Below, piece after piece: positions 29,513 through 37,689 of a DNA stretch of 63,733 bases. Both the position numbers and the translations under genes were made by a program. The notes beneath the pieces are model-generated. The model saw nothing but the letters and a program-made list of their open reading frames with translations. It was not told the origin of the DNA and did no database searches. Positions within the stretch are counted from its first letter, which is position 1, and every line of letters starts with the position of its first letter. Source of the DNA: Acidobacteriota bacterium (GTDB lineage: Bacteria > Acidobacteriota > Terriglobia > Terriglobales > Acidobacteriaceae); contig QIAP01000071.1 in the NCBI GenBank assembly GCA_003225075.1, forward strand, positions 1 to 63,733, given 5' to 3'.

Positions 29513-29606
29513 GGAGGAGTAGCCCCCCTTAATAGGCAAGGGAGCAGACTCTCAATCTGCTGCGTATTTCGGGGCGCTTCCTGAATCATACCCGCCTCCT
29601 CCGCCA
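29513..29606 (+). tRNA. Second tRNA-like gene, long third arm, apparent anticodon CUC
   Basis: 94 bases ending in G-CCA. Acceptor GGAGGAG/CTCCTCC (7 bp), D-like hairpin CCCTT-aataggc-AAGGG, six-bp anticodon stem AGCAGA/TCTGCT with loop CTCTCAA (CTC at 29551-29553). After it comes a long arm (GCGTAT...ATACCCGC, with inner TTCGGGG/TCCTGAA) in place of separate variable and T arms; no TTCRANY T-loop is visible. Length, G73 and the six-bp anticodon stem recall the non-canonical 'allo-tRNAs' reported from Acidobacteria, but those keep a T-loop. It begins 11 bases after the first tRNA-like gene and may share its transcript. Confidence 0.45.
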
Positions 29607-29811
29607 TCAACTTTTTTGAAAAATCGGCGATTTCGCCTCAGTACTGTCTCGGGAGTTACTCTCTCTGGCTCCCGGCAATGAAGAGAGCGTCGACAAGACA
29701 GGAATCCTAAATTTTCTGCCTACGGCTAGCAAGTGACCCCGCTGGCTCTAGTATAGCCACAAAACTCATAGCCTAAGGACATACCAATGGCTTGGAGTTT
29801 CATATCTCCTC
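29607..29811. other. Gap between tRNA-like genes and ftsL
   Basis: Begins with ACTTTTTTGAAAAATCGG, a T-rich stretch that could end the plus-strand tRNA-like transcript. The rest has no supported gene. The ftsL stop is at 29812. Confidence 0.35.
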
Positions 29812-30279
29812 TTACGGAACCGAGATCACCGCAATTGGAGCGGCACTTGCCATTACTGGTGCGCCACCATCTGAACTTGTGGCGTCGAGGTGCATCACTT
29901 GCCCGGCCTGCGGCGGCTGCAAATTTAATTTGCGAGCCATCTCGTCGATTCGATCCGGAGCCCGCAGCCAGGATTCCTCCAGGCGGAGGGCACGGTTCAT
30001 TTCCACCAATCCATCGCGCTGGGTTGTGAGTAACTCGATCTTGTAGCCGTATTCAACCGCCTTGAAGTGCTGCCAGGCATACGTCATGACCAGCAGGAAC
30101 AGGCAGCCCAGGGCAATCCCGAAATGCTTCATTTCGCGGCTGCGCACCGGGTCTTCGACCTTGACCAGGCGCGAGTTGTCGATTGCCTTGGAAAAGTAAA
30201 TTTCCGGTGTCCCGGTCCAGCACGGTACTCTGCGGCTGGAAGGAATTGCACCCTGAACTGCTGCGCCTGCTGCTGCCAT
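29812..30279 (-). CDS. ftsL: FtsL-like division protein
   Basis: 155 residues. A cytoplasmic part of about 50 residues (..VRSREMKHFG), one membrane helix (IALGCLFLLVMTYAWQHFKA) and a periplasmic leucine-zipper-like coiled coil (YKIELLTTQRDGLVEMNRAL) followed by DEMARKLNLQPP, the usual end of the FtsL family. The tail after it is low complexity. FtsL, with FtsB and FtsQ, activates FtsW-FtsI. The ATG directly follows the TAA of the 51-codon gene (TAAATG), implying coupling. Position between rsmH and ftsI confirms the call. Confidence 0.85.
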   Translation of the reverse strand: MAAAGAAVQGAIPSSRRVPCWTGTPEIYFSKAIDNSRLVKVEDPVRSREMKHFGIALGCLFLLVMTYAWQHFKAVEYGYKIELLTTQRDGLVEMNRALRLEESWLRAPDRIDEMARKLNLQPPQAGQVMHLDATSSDGGAPVMASAAPIAVISVP

Positions 30280-30435
30280 TTACGCCACCCCAAGTAGATT
30301 TTGTTCGGGCCGGACGGCTTCCGAGTGCGCTCCCGCGTACCAGTTCTCCAGTTCTTCAGTGCTCCGCAGCCGGCCATACTGCTCCGTCCGCTCCACCGTC
30401 GCAATCAACTCTTCAATCAATGTGCCTGTATACAT
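30280..30435 (-). CDS. 51-residue protein between rsmH and ftsL
   Basis: MYTGTLIEELIATVERTEQY is followed by GRLRSTEELENWYAGAHSEA and a short tail ending LLGVA. GGAGGT lies eight bases upstream of the ATG, and the stop touches the ftsL ATG. It is soluble, acidic and helical, with no membrane helix, and I do not recognise a family. Strong translation signals and tight coupling to ftsL suggest a real product, perhaps a dcw accessory factor or a leader that sets FtsL translation. Confidence 0.65.
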   Translation of the reverse strand: MYTGTLIEELIATVERTEQYGRLRSTEELENWYAGAHSEAVRPEQNLLGVA

Positions 30436-30464
30436 GTCCTTGACCTCCGCCTACTGAACTCTCG

Positions 30465-30632
30465 CCGGGACAGCATCGAGAGATTGGTAGGAAATTTTGT
30501 TTTCGCCCTTTTGAGAGGCGATGCTGTCCCGGAAACCTTTATCTTTCAAAGTTGCTACCACGCAACCCGGAAAACCTTGCCCGGCGTGCCGTCCCTGAGT
30601 CACGCCGGGAGCCTCGGCTGTTTTTCCGAGGC
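30465..30632. promoter_or_regulatory. Three hairpins in the rsmH-ftsL leader
   Basis: A perfect 14-bp inverted repeat (CCGGGACAGCATCG at 30465-30478 with its mirror at 30519-30532), a 9-bp stem CCCGGCGTG/CACGCCGGG (30580-30609) and a 7-bp stem GCCTCGG/CCGAGGC (30611-30632) fill the 210 bases between rsmH and the 51-codon gene. None has a T run on the coding side, so they are not ordinary terminators; they may be processing or attenuation structures. Confidence 0.55.
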
Positions 30633-30644
30633 CAAACTCGTCAA

Positions 30645-31583
30645 TTAAACTCGCTCGGCGGCCCGCAACTTTGCGCTGCGTGACCGCGGATTGCGATCGA
30701 TCTCTTCTTCGCCCGGGCTTACTGGCTTCTTCGTCAACAATCGGTAGTGATTCTGCTTCACTCCATCGCGGAGGGCGTCTTTCACAATCCGGTCTTCCAG
30801 CGAGTGGAAGCTGATGATCACCAGTCGTCCCCCCGGTTTGAGCACTCGCGGCGCCGCTTTCAGCAGCGCCTGCAAGTCGTCCAGTTCGCGGTTTACGAAT
30901 ATTCGGAGAGCTTGAAAAGTACGCGTCGCCGGATGAATGCGCTCAGATTTCATTGGCCGGGCCGCGGCCGCTATGACTTCCGCAAGTTGCGTGGAAGTGC
31001 GTATCGGCCGCGACCGGACAATGGCTCTGGCGATTCTCCGCGACCTCCTTTCCTCACCGAATTCGTAAATCACATCGGCGAGTGTTCGCTCGTCGAGGCG
31101 ATTTACCACTTGTTCGGCGGTCAGCTCGGCTTGCGGATTCATTCGCATGTCGAGTGCTCCTTCCGCCTGAAAACTGAATCCCCGCTTCGTGTCTCGCAGT
31201 TGCAGGCTGCTTACGCCGAGATCGGCTAGCAGTCCGTCGGCTGATGCCGATCCAAACCGTTCACCAATTTTCGCGAACGAACCATGCAGCAGCGTGATCT
31301 GCGGCCAATCCCCTTCCAACTCCGAGGACGGCTGCAGCCGCTCGCGGGCCAACTCCAGTGCCGCAGGATCTTTATCGACCCCAATCAAATGACCCGCTGC
31401 GCCTAGGCGTTTTGCGATTTCGTAACTGTGCCCGCCGAGGCCCACCGTGGCGTCGATATAAGTCCCGCCACGCTGGACGGCTAAAAAGTCGATCGCTTCT
31501 TTTAAAAGAACCGAAACATGGCCAACTTCCCTGCCGCCATGCCCACCCCGCTCGGGAGTGTCCTTCCCAAACTCTTCGTCCAC
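30645..31583 (-). CDS. rsmH: 16S rRNA (cytosine-1402-N4)-methyltransferase
   Basis: 312 residues, formerly MraW. N4-methylates C1402 of 16S rRNA in the P site. SAM-binding block 'YIDATVGLGGHSYEIAKRLG', then 'LLADLGVSSLQLRDTKRGFSF', 'LDMRMNP' and 'RVFQALRIFVNREL'-type segments (here RTFQALRIFVNRELDDL), ending with 'GGRLVIISFHSLEDRIVK'. All match the family. The start overlaps the mraZ stop. Confidence 0.96.
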   Translation of the reverse strand: MDEEFGKDTPERGGHGGREVGHVSVLLKEAIDFLAVQRGGTYIDATVGLGGHSYEIAKRLGAAGHLIGVDKDPAALELARERLQPSSELEGDWPQITLLHGSFAKIGERFGSASADGLLADLGVSSLQLRDTKRGFSFQAEGALDMRMNPQAELTAEQVVNRLDERTLADVIYEFGEERRSRRIARAIVRSRPIRTSTQLAEVIAAAARPMKSERIHPATRTFQALRIFVNRELDDLQALLKAAPRVLKPGGRLVIISFHSLEDRIVKDALRDGVKQNHYRLLTKKPVSPGEEEIDRNPRSRSAKLRAAERV

Positions 31584-32023
31584 TAGATGCCCAGTTCGTC
31601 GAGCGTCTTCTCATCCTCAGGCGTGAACGGCTGCTCCTCGATCTCCTTGCGGTACTGCTCCAGGTTGCGAACTATCAGGTGGGTCAGATTGCCCGTCACC
31701 GCGACCTCGCCCTTGATCTGTGCCGACTCGCGCAGCAACTGCGGCATCAATAGCCGGCCTTGGCCGTCCATTTCGATCTGCTGTCCCCAGTAGTTCACCC
31801 GGTCCAAAAACTTCTTCTTCGTAGGATTGAAGGTGGAGAGGCCCGCCAACTTCTGCTCGATCCGTTCCCACTCCTCGAAGGGATACACTTGAGCAACCTT
31901 CCCGTCTAAGCTCGTGATGTAAAATTGCGTGCTGTATTTCTCGTCGATGACCCGCTTGAATTCCGACGGGACCTTGAGTCGTCCTTTTTCGTCGACGCGG
32001 GTTGGGTGATTGCCGCGAAACAT
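31583..32023 (-). CDS. mraZ: Transcriptional repressor MraZ
   Basis: 146 residues with two SpoVT/AbrB-like halves, each with the DxxxR motif: 'RVDEKGRLKVPSEFK' and 'EMDGQGRLLMPQLLR'. MraZ forms a ring that binds direct repeats ahead of its own gene and controls the dcw operon. It is the first gene of the cluster, and its presumed operator is 185-210 bases upstream of the ATG. Length is normal. Confidence 0.96.
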   Translation of the reverse strand: MFRGNHPTRVDEKGRLKVPSEFKRVIDEKYSTQFYITSLDGKVAQVYPFEEWERIEQKLAGLSTFNPTKKKFLDRVNYWGQQIEMDGQGRLLMPQLLRESAQIKGEVAVTGNLTHLIVRNLEQYRKEIEEQPFTPEDEKTLDELGI

Positions 32024-32207
32024 GTGCTCTGCCCTTTATCGGGCTCCGGGACTTATTTGCGACTGCCACAAAAACAGCGAGGGAGGTAAAAGCGGTCAAA
32101 ATGTCGGTCACTTCCGGTTCGTTCGGGCTATTTTTCGGGGTGTCAGTCTCAAATCCCACTGGCGCCTCTTCTTTAATCACCGCTGCCCACGAGCTGTACC
32201 GTGTTCT

Positions 32208-32259
32208 CCACTTTGTACCACTTTTGTCCACATCCTACGCCCAAACTGTTTGTTGTCAA
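32208..32259 (-). promoter_or_regulatory. mraZ promoter with three MraZ boxes
   Basis: Minus strand: -35 TTGACA (32259-32254), 16-base spacer, -10 TAGGAT (32237-32232), then GTGGACAAAA-GTGGTACAAA-GTGG, three GTGG boxes exactly 10 bases apart (CCAC at 32208, 32218 and 32228 on the plus strand). MraZ operators are known to be short G-rich direct repeats with this period; here they overlap the start-site region. Confidence 0.85.
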
Positions 32260-32439
32260 TAAGAAAGTTATAGGTGGTAGACGAGGCTGTTAGTCAGACC
32301 TGAAAACCGCGAGGAGTTGTAGCTAACTGATTAGGTGACCACAATAGGTTGGGTTTTGAACTTTGGTTCAAGGCCGCGATCACATTCAGTTTTTCAATCT
32401 GCCAGCGAAGATTCTTGTGGAAATCTCCAAACGTTATGC

Positions 32440-33180
32440 TCATTTCACCGCGACCGCGAGCGTGTCGTGATGCAAAGAAATCAGAGTTCGGAGATAAGGG
32501 CCGATCTGACTCGCCGATTCGAAGCCTGCCGCTTTCGCGGCTGCATCCTGATCCTTCTGAGAAACATCCGCGGCCTCGGCGTAGTGCTTAAGATCTCGGA
32601 AGCAGCCAATCGTAAACAGATCCCAAGCTGCTCCCTGGTCGCGCACAAAAATAAGATTCTCCGGTTGCTTGAGCGCTCGCGAGTACAGGTTCTCTTGGTC
32701 CCGTTCCCTGTACAACTCCGCCTGTTTGCCGGGCAGGGATTGAAACATCTCCACGTGAAAGAAGCCTGCCGCATCAAACGCTTTTCGCAGTTCCTGCAGG
32801 GGCGGTCCATAAACGAAAACATCTTCCTGCCAGGAGACATCCTGCTTCAGCTTTTGTGCCGGCACCGAGAGCGGCTCATTCGTGTCCCGTCTTCCTACCT
32901 TCTCCCGCCCGTAGTAATCACCATAGCTACCCATGGGAAACAGTAGCAAAAGATCCCAGCGATCTCCCTGACTGTGACGCATCCAGAGAGGAGCTTGAGT
33001 TCCGGCTTGCTTCATTTCATTACTGATTGTCTGGAAGAGGTCAATCACTTCAAGAATTTTGCCCGGAGCTGCTTGTACCAGGGTCGCCTTGTAAAGATAT
33101 CGGCCTTGCTGGGCCACGGACGGCCAGGGGCGAACGATCAAACTCAAGACAATGATGAGCGGCAGCGGTGTCTTCCGCAT
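32440..33180 (-). CDS. Secreted protein of unknown function, dimeric alpha-beta barrel-like
   Basis: 246 residues with a signal peptide (residues 1-22, LPLIIVLSLIVRPWPSVAQQ). Two similar halves: 'GRYLYKATLVQAAPGKILEV...WMRHSQGDRWDLLLLFPMGS' and 'ENLYSRALKQPENLIFVRDQGAAWDLFTIGCFRDLKHYAEA'. Each has a WDL/F strand followed by a helix, as in tandem ferredoxin-like alpha-beta barrels. Function unknown. It lies immediately upstream (same strand) of the mraZ promoter but is read toward it, so it probably ends in the 32.3-32.4 kb gap. Confidence 0.65.
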   Translation of the reverse strand: MRKTPLPLIIVLSLIVRPWPSVAQQGRYLYKATLVQAAPGKILEVIDLFQTISNEMKQAGTQAPLWMRHSQGDRWDLLLLFPMGSYGDYYGREKVGRRDTNEPLSVPAQKLKQDVSWQEDVFVYGPPLQELRKAFDAAGFFHVEMFQSLPGKQAELYRERDQENLYSRALKQPENLIFVRDQGAAWDLFTIGCFRDLKHYAEAADVSQKDQDAAAKAAGFESASQIGPYLRTLISLHHDTLAVAVK

Positions 33181-33193
33181 TCTTTTCTCAGAC

Positions 33194-33562
33194 CTATTTC
33201 ATCGCTTCGACTACCACCGCTGTCCCGTAAGCCAGAACCTCGGTGACGCCTTGCATGATTTCCGTGGCATCGTAACGTGCGCCCACAACCGCGTTGGCGC
33301 CCAACTGGGCGGCGTGCTCGAGCATCAGGTCAAAGGCCTCGGCGCGCGTTTTTTCGCAGAGATTCGTGAGCAGGGTGATGTTGCCGCCGACGAGCGTCTG
33401 CAGGCCCGCGCCGATAGTGCCGAAAATCGAGCGCGAGCGTACGGTGATCCCTCGCACTACACCGAACGTCCGAACAATGCGATAGCCATCCAGTTCAAAC
33501 TGCGTGGTCACCATGTTGTGTTGAACCATTCGACCCGTGGCAGCGCTGTAGTTTGTACCCAT
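33194..33562 (-). CDS. YbjQ-family (DUF74) protein
   Basis: 122 residues of the YbjQ/UPF0145 'heavy-metal-binding' family, which form small pentameric cytoplasmic proteins. Typical blocks: '[21 protein letters not shown]', '[23 protein letters not shown]' and '[11 protein letters not shown]'. AAGGAA precedes the ATG. In-frame ATGs at codons 12 and 17 are possible later starts. The metal-binding label is by family name only; no Cys/His cluster beyond one Cys is visible. Confidence 0.9.
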   Translation of the reverse strand: MGTNYSAATGRMVQHNMVTTQFELDGYRIVRTFGVVRGITVRSRSIFGTIGAGLQTLVGGNITLLTNLCEKTRAEAFDLMLEHAAQLGANAVVGARYDATEIMQGVTEVLAYGTAVVVEAMK

Positions 33563-33640
33563 ATGTCTAATTCCTTTCCCGCTGCTCCATTGTCGCGGAG
33601 CTCCTATAGCCTCGCCGTCATGATAGAAGGCGAGCTACTC

Positions 33641-33877
33641 TTATTCCAACCGCGCATCAATCACATACTGCGCCGTCGCCTCGTCATACCGTGAATGAAG
33701 CACATTAGGTTTGCAACACGTCTGACAGTCTTCCACATATTTCTGCTCGCGCCCGGCGGATTCGTCCACCGTAGTCTCGTTCCACTCTCCGCAGCCGGCG
33801 CACTGAAATCCACTTTCCATATGAGCAATTGCCGGAACTCTCGGAACCTCGTTCCAAGTTTTTAACACACTATTCAT
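33641..33877 (-). CDS. CPXCG-motif cysteine-rich protein
   Basis: Up to 78 residues. The zinc-ribbon-like core is FQCAGCGEWNETTVDES, followed 20 residues on by DCQTCCKPNVLH, giving two Cys pairs, and ends in 'YVIDARLE'. This is the small CPXCG family, with AxC in place of PxC in the first knuckle. The core alone would start at the ATG of MESGFQC; neither start has a good binding site. Function unknown; divergent from the phosphatase-superfamily gene at 33.9 kb. Confidence 0.75.
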   Translation of the reverse strand: MNSVLKTWNEVPRVPAIAHMESGFQCAGCGEWNETTVDESAGREQKYVEDCQTCCKPNVLHSRYDEATAQYVIDARLE

Positions 33878-33945
33878 CTTCTATTAACCGCTTAGTGATG
33901 AGACGCCCCTAACCTCTCTTCTACTTTCTCAACGGAGGATTGCTC

Positions 33946-35380
33946 GTGTCCACCCGTAATCTTTTTTCGAGACTTCTCAGTATGCTGATTCTGTGCAGCT
34001 GCTCCTTTTCCTCTGCTGCATCCGCAAAGGATAAGGACAAAAATGACATCAAACATGGGTTGCTGATCAACGTGGACGGCCTGCACGCTCTCGACCTGGC
34101 AGGTTTTGTCGACAGCCATCCCAACTCCGCGCTGGCGGAGTTGTCCCGTCACGGAATTACTTATTCCAATACACGTACGCCGGCGAACACAGATTCTTTC
34201 CCGGGCCTTCTGGCCCTGGTAACGGGTGGTTCACCCATCAGCCACGGACTGTTCTACGACGTCAGCTACGACCGTACCATCTTCGACCCCACGAACACGA
34301 CGTGCGCGGGATCCCCTGGCAACATGATGGTGTTTGACGAGAGTATCGACCTGTATAACTCGTCGCACGTCTCGCTGGACGTAATCGATCCAAGCAAGCT
34401 GCCACCTCACCTGGACGCGCACGGGAATTGCGTCCCGCTGTATCCCCACAGCGCGCTGAGGACCAACACCATCTTCGAAGTCGTAAAGGCTGCTGGCGGG
34501 CACACCGCTTGGGCAGACAAGCACCCCGCTTACGATCTGGTAAACGGTCCATCCGGCACTGGCGTGGATGACCTCTACACGCCGGAAATCACCAATGTCG
34601 GCGGCTTCGATGCGACCGCCAGCGTGGTTTGTACCGTCGAGAACGATCAGAAGAAGGTCAAGGCAATCCTCAACGAGATTCACGGTCTGAGGCACGACGG
34701 AACGCCGGGACCTGGCGTGCCGGCCATCTTTGGCATGAACTTCCAGGCGGTAAGCGTAGGCCAGAAACTGGCCAAGGACAACGCAGATGGCAGTTGCACT
34801 GACGACGTCGGCGAATTGAATGGTCAGCCCGGCGGTTACACGGACGGCGCTGGCACGCCGACTGACGTTCTCGCTTACGGGCTGCAAAAGACTGACGAGG
34901 CCCTCGGCAAAATGATTCAGGCGCTTAAGGACCAGGGCATCTACCAATCGACGCTGTTCATCGTCACCGCCAAGCACGGTCAATCTCCCATCAACTCGGT
35001 GAAGGTCGATAAGCCGGGCCACTTCGGGGATTTGGTTGCAGGTCTGCCAGATGGCGGGACCCATCCCGCGGCGATCGCCATCGTCAGCGCGGCGAATTGC
35101 GCCACGGGTTCGTGTGGTTTCGTTGCGGACGACGATGTCGCTTTAATCTGGTTGCAGGACCAGAGCATGAGTCATCAGGTTGCCGGCTACTTGAACACCA
35201 ATGCCAACGCGCTGTTCATCGATGAGGTGATGGCCGGGACGGAACTCAAGCTCAGATTCAACAATCCGCTCAGCGACAGCCGCACACCCGATGTCATCGT
35301 GCAGCCCGTGTACGGCATGATCTACACAACTTCGACAAAAAAGAATGCCGAGCACGGCGGCTTCAGCTTCGGCGACACTA
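33946..35380 (+). pseudogene. Alkaline-phosphatase-superfamily phosphodiesterase, 5' part
   Basis: GTG at 33946 with GGAGG eight bases upstream; signal peptide (SRLLSMLILCSCSFSSAASA). Metal and nucleophile motifs of the nucleotide pyrophosphatase/phosphodiesterase clan are visible: LLINVDGLHAL (first metal Asp), ANTDSFPGLLALVTGG (nucleophile region), 'VTAKHGQSPI' and 'AEHGGFSFGDT'. At 35380 the gene is cut by the transposon; reading runs on by chance to 35685. The missing last ~60 codons are intact at 39747-39928. Periplasmic phosphate or nucleotide release is the likely former role. Without its end the product is probably inactive. Confidence 0.88.
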
Positions 35381-35402
35381 CTACCCATCCCATAAATGCC
35401 TC
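35381..35402 (+). repeat. Left terminal inverted repeat
   Basis: First 22 bases of the element; the transposase stop codon (TAG on the minus strand) is its outermost triplet. Confidence 0.85.
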
Positions 35403-36169
35403 AGCAAGATCAAACAGCAGCCTAAGTGGAGCATTCCAAGAAAGTTTCCAGCGTAGCGTTCGTAACGAACAACCAACCTGCGGAAATTTTGTAGCCACGC
35501 AAACAGCCGTTCAATCTTCCAACGTCGGCGATACCGTCGCAGGCGACGTAGGTCCTGGGTCGTATTTTTTCGATTCATGCGGTGTGGGGCGATCAGTTCA
35601 ATTCCGTATCGGCGAAGCTCGCTATCCAATTTGTCGGAGTCATAGGCATTGTCGCCTACTAGATTTTGGGGCGCATCTGGGATGACCATCTGGACGAGAG
35701 TGTTGGTAGCTAACTTCACCTCGTGAGGAGTAGCGCTCTCGACGCAGATGGCAACGGGGAGACCATGCCGGTCTGCCACAGCCATGATTTTCGATCCCTT
35801 ACCTCGCTTTGTTTTCCCGATCTTGGATCCCCTTTTTTCGATGGTGCGAAACTCCCATCGATGAAGGCCTCTTCTACGTCGATCAGGCCGTGGATTTTGA
35901 GCTCTGCAGCAAGAGCCTCCAGAATTCCTCTCATCACTCCGGACTGGACCCATTGCTGGAATCGGCGATGGCAGGTCTGGTACGACGGATATCGATCCGG
36001 AACTTCAACCCAGGGAGCACCCGTGCGTAAAACCCATAAGATACCGTTCAGAACTGCCCGCCGCTCCTTCCAGGGCCGACCCCGGCCGTCACGTCGCCTG
36101 GCGGGCTCTGGGACTAGGGGGGTCAAGGATCTTCCACTGTTGGTCTGTCAGGTCACGTTTATGGCACAT
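35381..36169 (-). pseudogene. IS5-family (IS427-like) transposase with -1 frameshift site and an extra base
   Basis: Start ATG at 36169 (MCHKRDLTDQQWKILDP). Two overlapping frames encode one DDE transposase: the first runs to [12 protein letters not shown], the second continues with [19 protein letters not shown] to the end. They overlap at AAAAAAGGGG (complement of 35829-35838), the usual slippery site for programmed -1 frameshifting in this group. DDE residues: D in FIDGSF, D in '[12 protein letters not shown]', E in '[12 protein letters not shown]'. In addition a run of six C (complement of about 36117-36122), where five would keep frame, breaks the first frame after ILDP. So this copy is inactive unless that is an error. 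Confidence 0.8.
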
Positions 36170-36275
36170 TCCTGTGTTGATGCCGTGAAGCAGTCCGCGC
36201 ACCGGCGGCAGCCTGACCAAGCCAGCTGAAAGACAGGATTGCCACCAGGCCAGCCCCGGCCATGATACTGATCAT
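36159..36275 (-). CDS. Possible 38-residue membrane peptide or gene remnant
   Basis: MISIMAGAGLVAILSFSWLG is followed by an Arg/His-rich end. AGGAGGG sits five bases before the ATG, a strong binding site, and it follows the YCII gene by 20 bases. Its 3' end overlaps the transposase start. It may be the first membrane helix of a former passenger gene truncated when the transposase end was joined. Confidence 0.35.
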   Translation of the reverse strand: MISIMAGAGLVAILSFSWLGQAAAGARTASRHQHRNVP

Positions 36276-36295
36276 TCTTTCCCTCCTGGCCGCCC

Positions 36296-36700
36296 TCATC
36301 GCGAGGTATCCTTTCGCCGTCGCCGCTCGCTCTTTCTCATGATTTCGTTTATATCCGCCGCTGGACGTATCTCGATTGTTCCACACTTCAACTTCACTCC
36401 CGGATGTTGGGAAATGAGCTGAATTGCGTGATTCAGATCTCGCGCTTCAAGCACCTGAATTCCACCCAATTGCTCCTTCGTTTCCGCGTACGGACCGTCT
36501 GTCACTGCAACCTTTCCGTTCTTCCAATACACGGTCACCGCCGTGTTGGCGGGCTGAAGAGGTTCCTCAGCGACTAAATGTCCGTTCTTCCGCAGTTCGT
36601 CGTTGTAGCTAAAACACTCGTCCAGCACGGTGTTGCGCTCGCTCTCAGACATGTTTTCGAACTTGCCGGGTTCGATATATCCTAAACAGATGTATTTCAT
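36296..36700 (-). CDS. YCII-related domain protein
   Basis: About 134 residues from the ATG at 36700 with AGGAGG six bases upstream. YCII/DGPF fold: 'KYICLGYIEPGKFENMSESE' and the hallmark 'VTDGPYAETKEQLGGIQVLE' (DGPF-type motif, here DGPY). Basic tail. YCII proteins of this class are regularly encoded beside ECF sigma factors with the C-terminal DUF6596 region, as here. Biochemical role not established. Confidence 0.85.
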   Translation of the reverse strand: MKYICLGYIEPGKFENMSESERNTVLDECFSYNDELRKNGHLVAEEPLQPANTAVTVYWKNGKVAVTDGPYAETKEQLGGIQVLEARDLNHAIQLISQHPGVKLKCGTIEIRPAADINEIMRKSERRRRKDTSR

Positions 36701-36928
36701 CAATTCCTCCTTGTTTCCTGTGATTCAGAGAGCCGTAGCTCATCGTTCTATTATCAGATAGTCGTTCGGGAGACCGAACATCGACAGCTGCTCTTTATTT
36801 CTAGCCCCGTCAGAAGAGTCTGTGGGTCACTGATGCGTTCGAATGGCGGCCGGAAGTGGGCTCGAGGGGCACCCCACTGGGTTGGTAATGCCCGCAAGAT
36901 CAAAAGCCCGGGCCACCCGGCCGAATGT

Positions 36929-37525
36929 TTATAGACTTCCGGTTGGGACTGCGCCTGCACGCTCGTAATTCACGATAATGACGCCTTTTGAGGTGACTGT
37001 GCTTTCCGTCACCTTGAATGCCGCCGGGATCGTGCCATCGGCAAACAATCGTTTTCCACCGCCCAACGTTATCGGATATATCTTCAGCCAGAACGCATCG
37101 ACCAAATCATGCTTGATGAGCGTCTGAACGAGATTTGCGCTTCCAAAAACGTGCAAATCCGGCCCTTCCTGTTGCTTAATTTTGGTGATTTTTTCCGCAA
37201 TATCTCCATTTAGAAACACGGACGGCTGCCATTCGTGAGAAGTCATGGTATTCGAAGCGACGTACTTGGTCGCTGTGTTGACGGCTGGCCACATGTCATT
37301 ATGTTGCGGCCAGAATCGTGCAAAATTGTCAAAGGTTCTGCGCCCTATCAACAAGTCAAACGGCATGTTCATCTGCTTTCTTATGGCCGTTGAAACAACA
37401 GGGTCGGAATGTGGACTTATCCACCCGCCATACGCGAAGCCGCCACTGGTATCTTCCTCTGGCCCGCCTGGGGCTTGTATGACACCATCAAGGGAGACAA
37501 ATTCAAGCACATTGACTTTTCTCAT
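36929..37525 (-). CDS. Dihydrofolate-reductase-like (RibD C-terminal) protein
   Basis: 198 residues. RibD C-terminal / DHFR fold: [15 protein letters not shown], then [16 protein letters not shown], '[39 protein letters not shown]', which is the NADPH-binding half. These proteins are NADPH-dependent reductases of unknown substrate, not genuine folate enzymes. AAGGAA lies eight bases upstream. Passenger gene in the transposon, between the two YCII genes. Confidence 0.88.
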   Translation of the reverse strand: MRKVNVLEFVSLDGVIQAPGGPEEDTSGGFAYGGWISPHSDPVVSTAIRKQMNMPFDLLIGRRTFDNFARFWPQHNDMWPAVNTATKYVASNTMTSHEWQPSVFLNGDIAEKITKIKQQEGPDLHVFGSANLVQTLIKHDLVDAFWLKIYPITLGGGKRLFADGTIPAAFKVTESTVTSKGVIIVNYERAGAVPTGSL

Positions 37526-37689
37526 GACTGAGTTCCTTCGAGTCCTATCTGATTTTGTTTAATTTACGGGTGTCCCCGGTTTTCGATGAGCCAGGTAATG
37601 CCACTTGGAAGCAGGGATGCTGACCCGGCTCGCGGCACCCCGACACCGGCCCGTCAGGCCGGCATCGCCGGCAGTGTTGTCACTGCCGC

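Noticed and set aside
29513-29606. tRNA-Sec to go with the candidate selenoprotein
   Set aside because: The anticodon loop CTCTCAA gives CTC, not TCA, and the 8-bp acceptor and T-loop of tRNA-Sec are not seen.
29428-29610. A 60-codon minus-strand frame across the tRNA-like genes
   Set aside because: Its 'VGVIGVEPTTSELAS' wording is the well-known translation of tRNA antisense strands; it is a shadow of the RNA genes.
36170-36240. A conventional right end of a short IS beside the transposase
   Set aside because: I looked for another copy of GAGGCATTTATG in either orientation here and found none, so the element extends to 39744.
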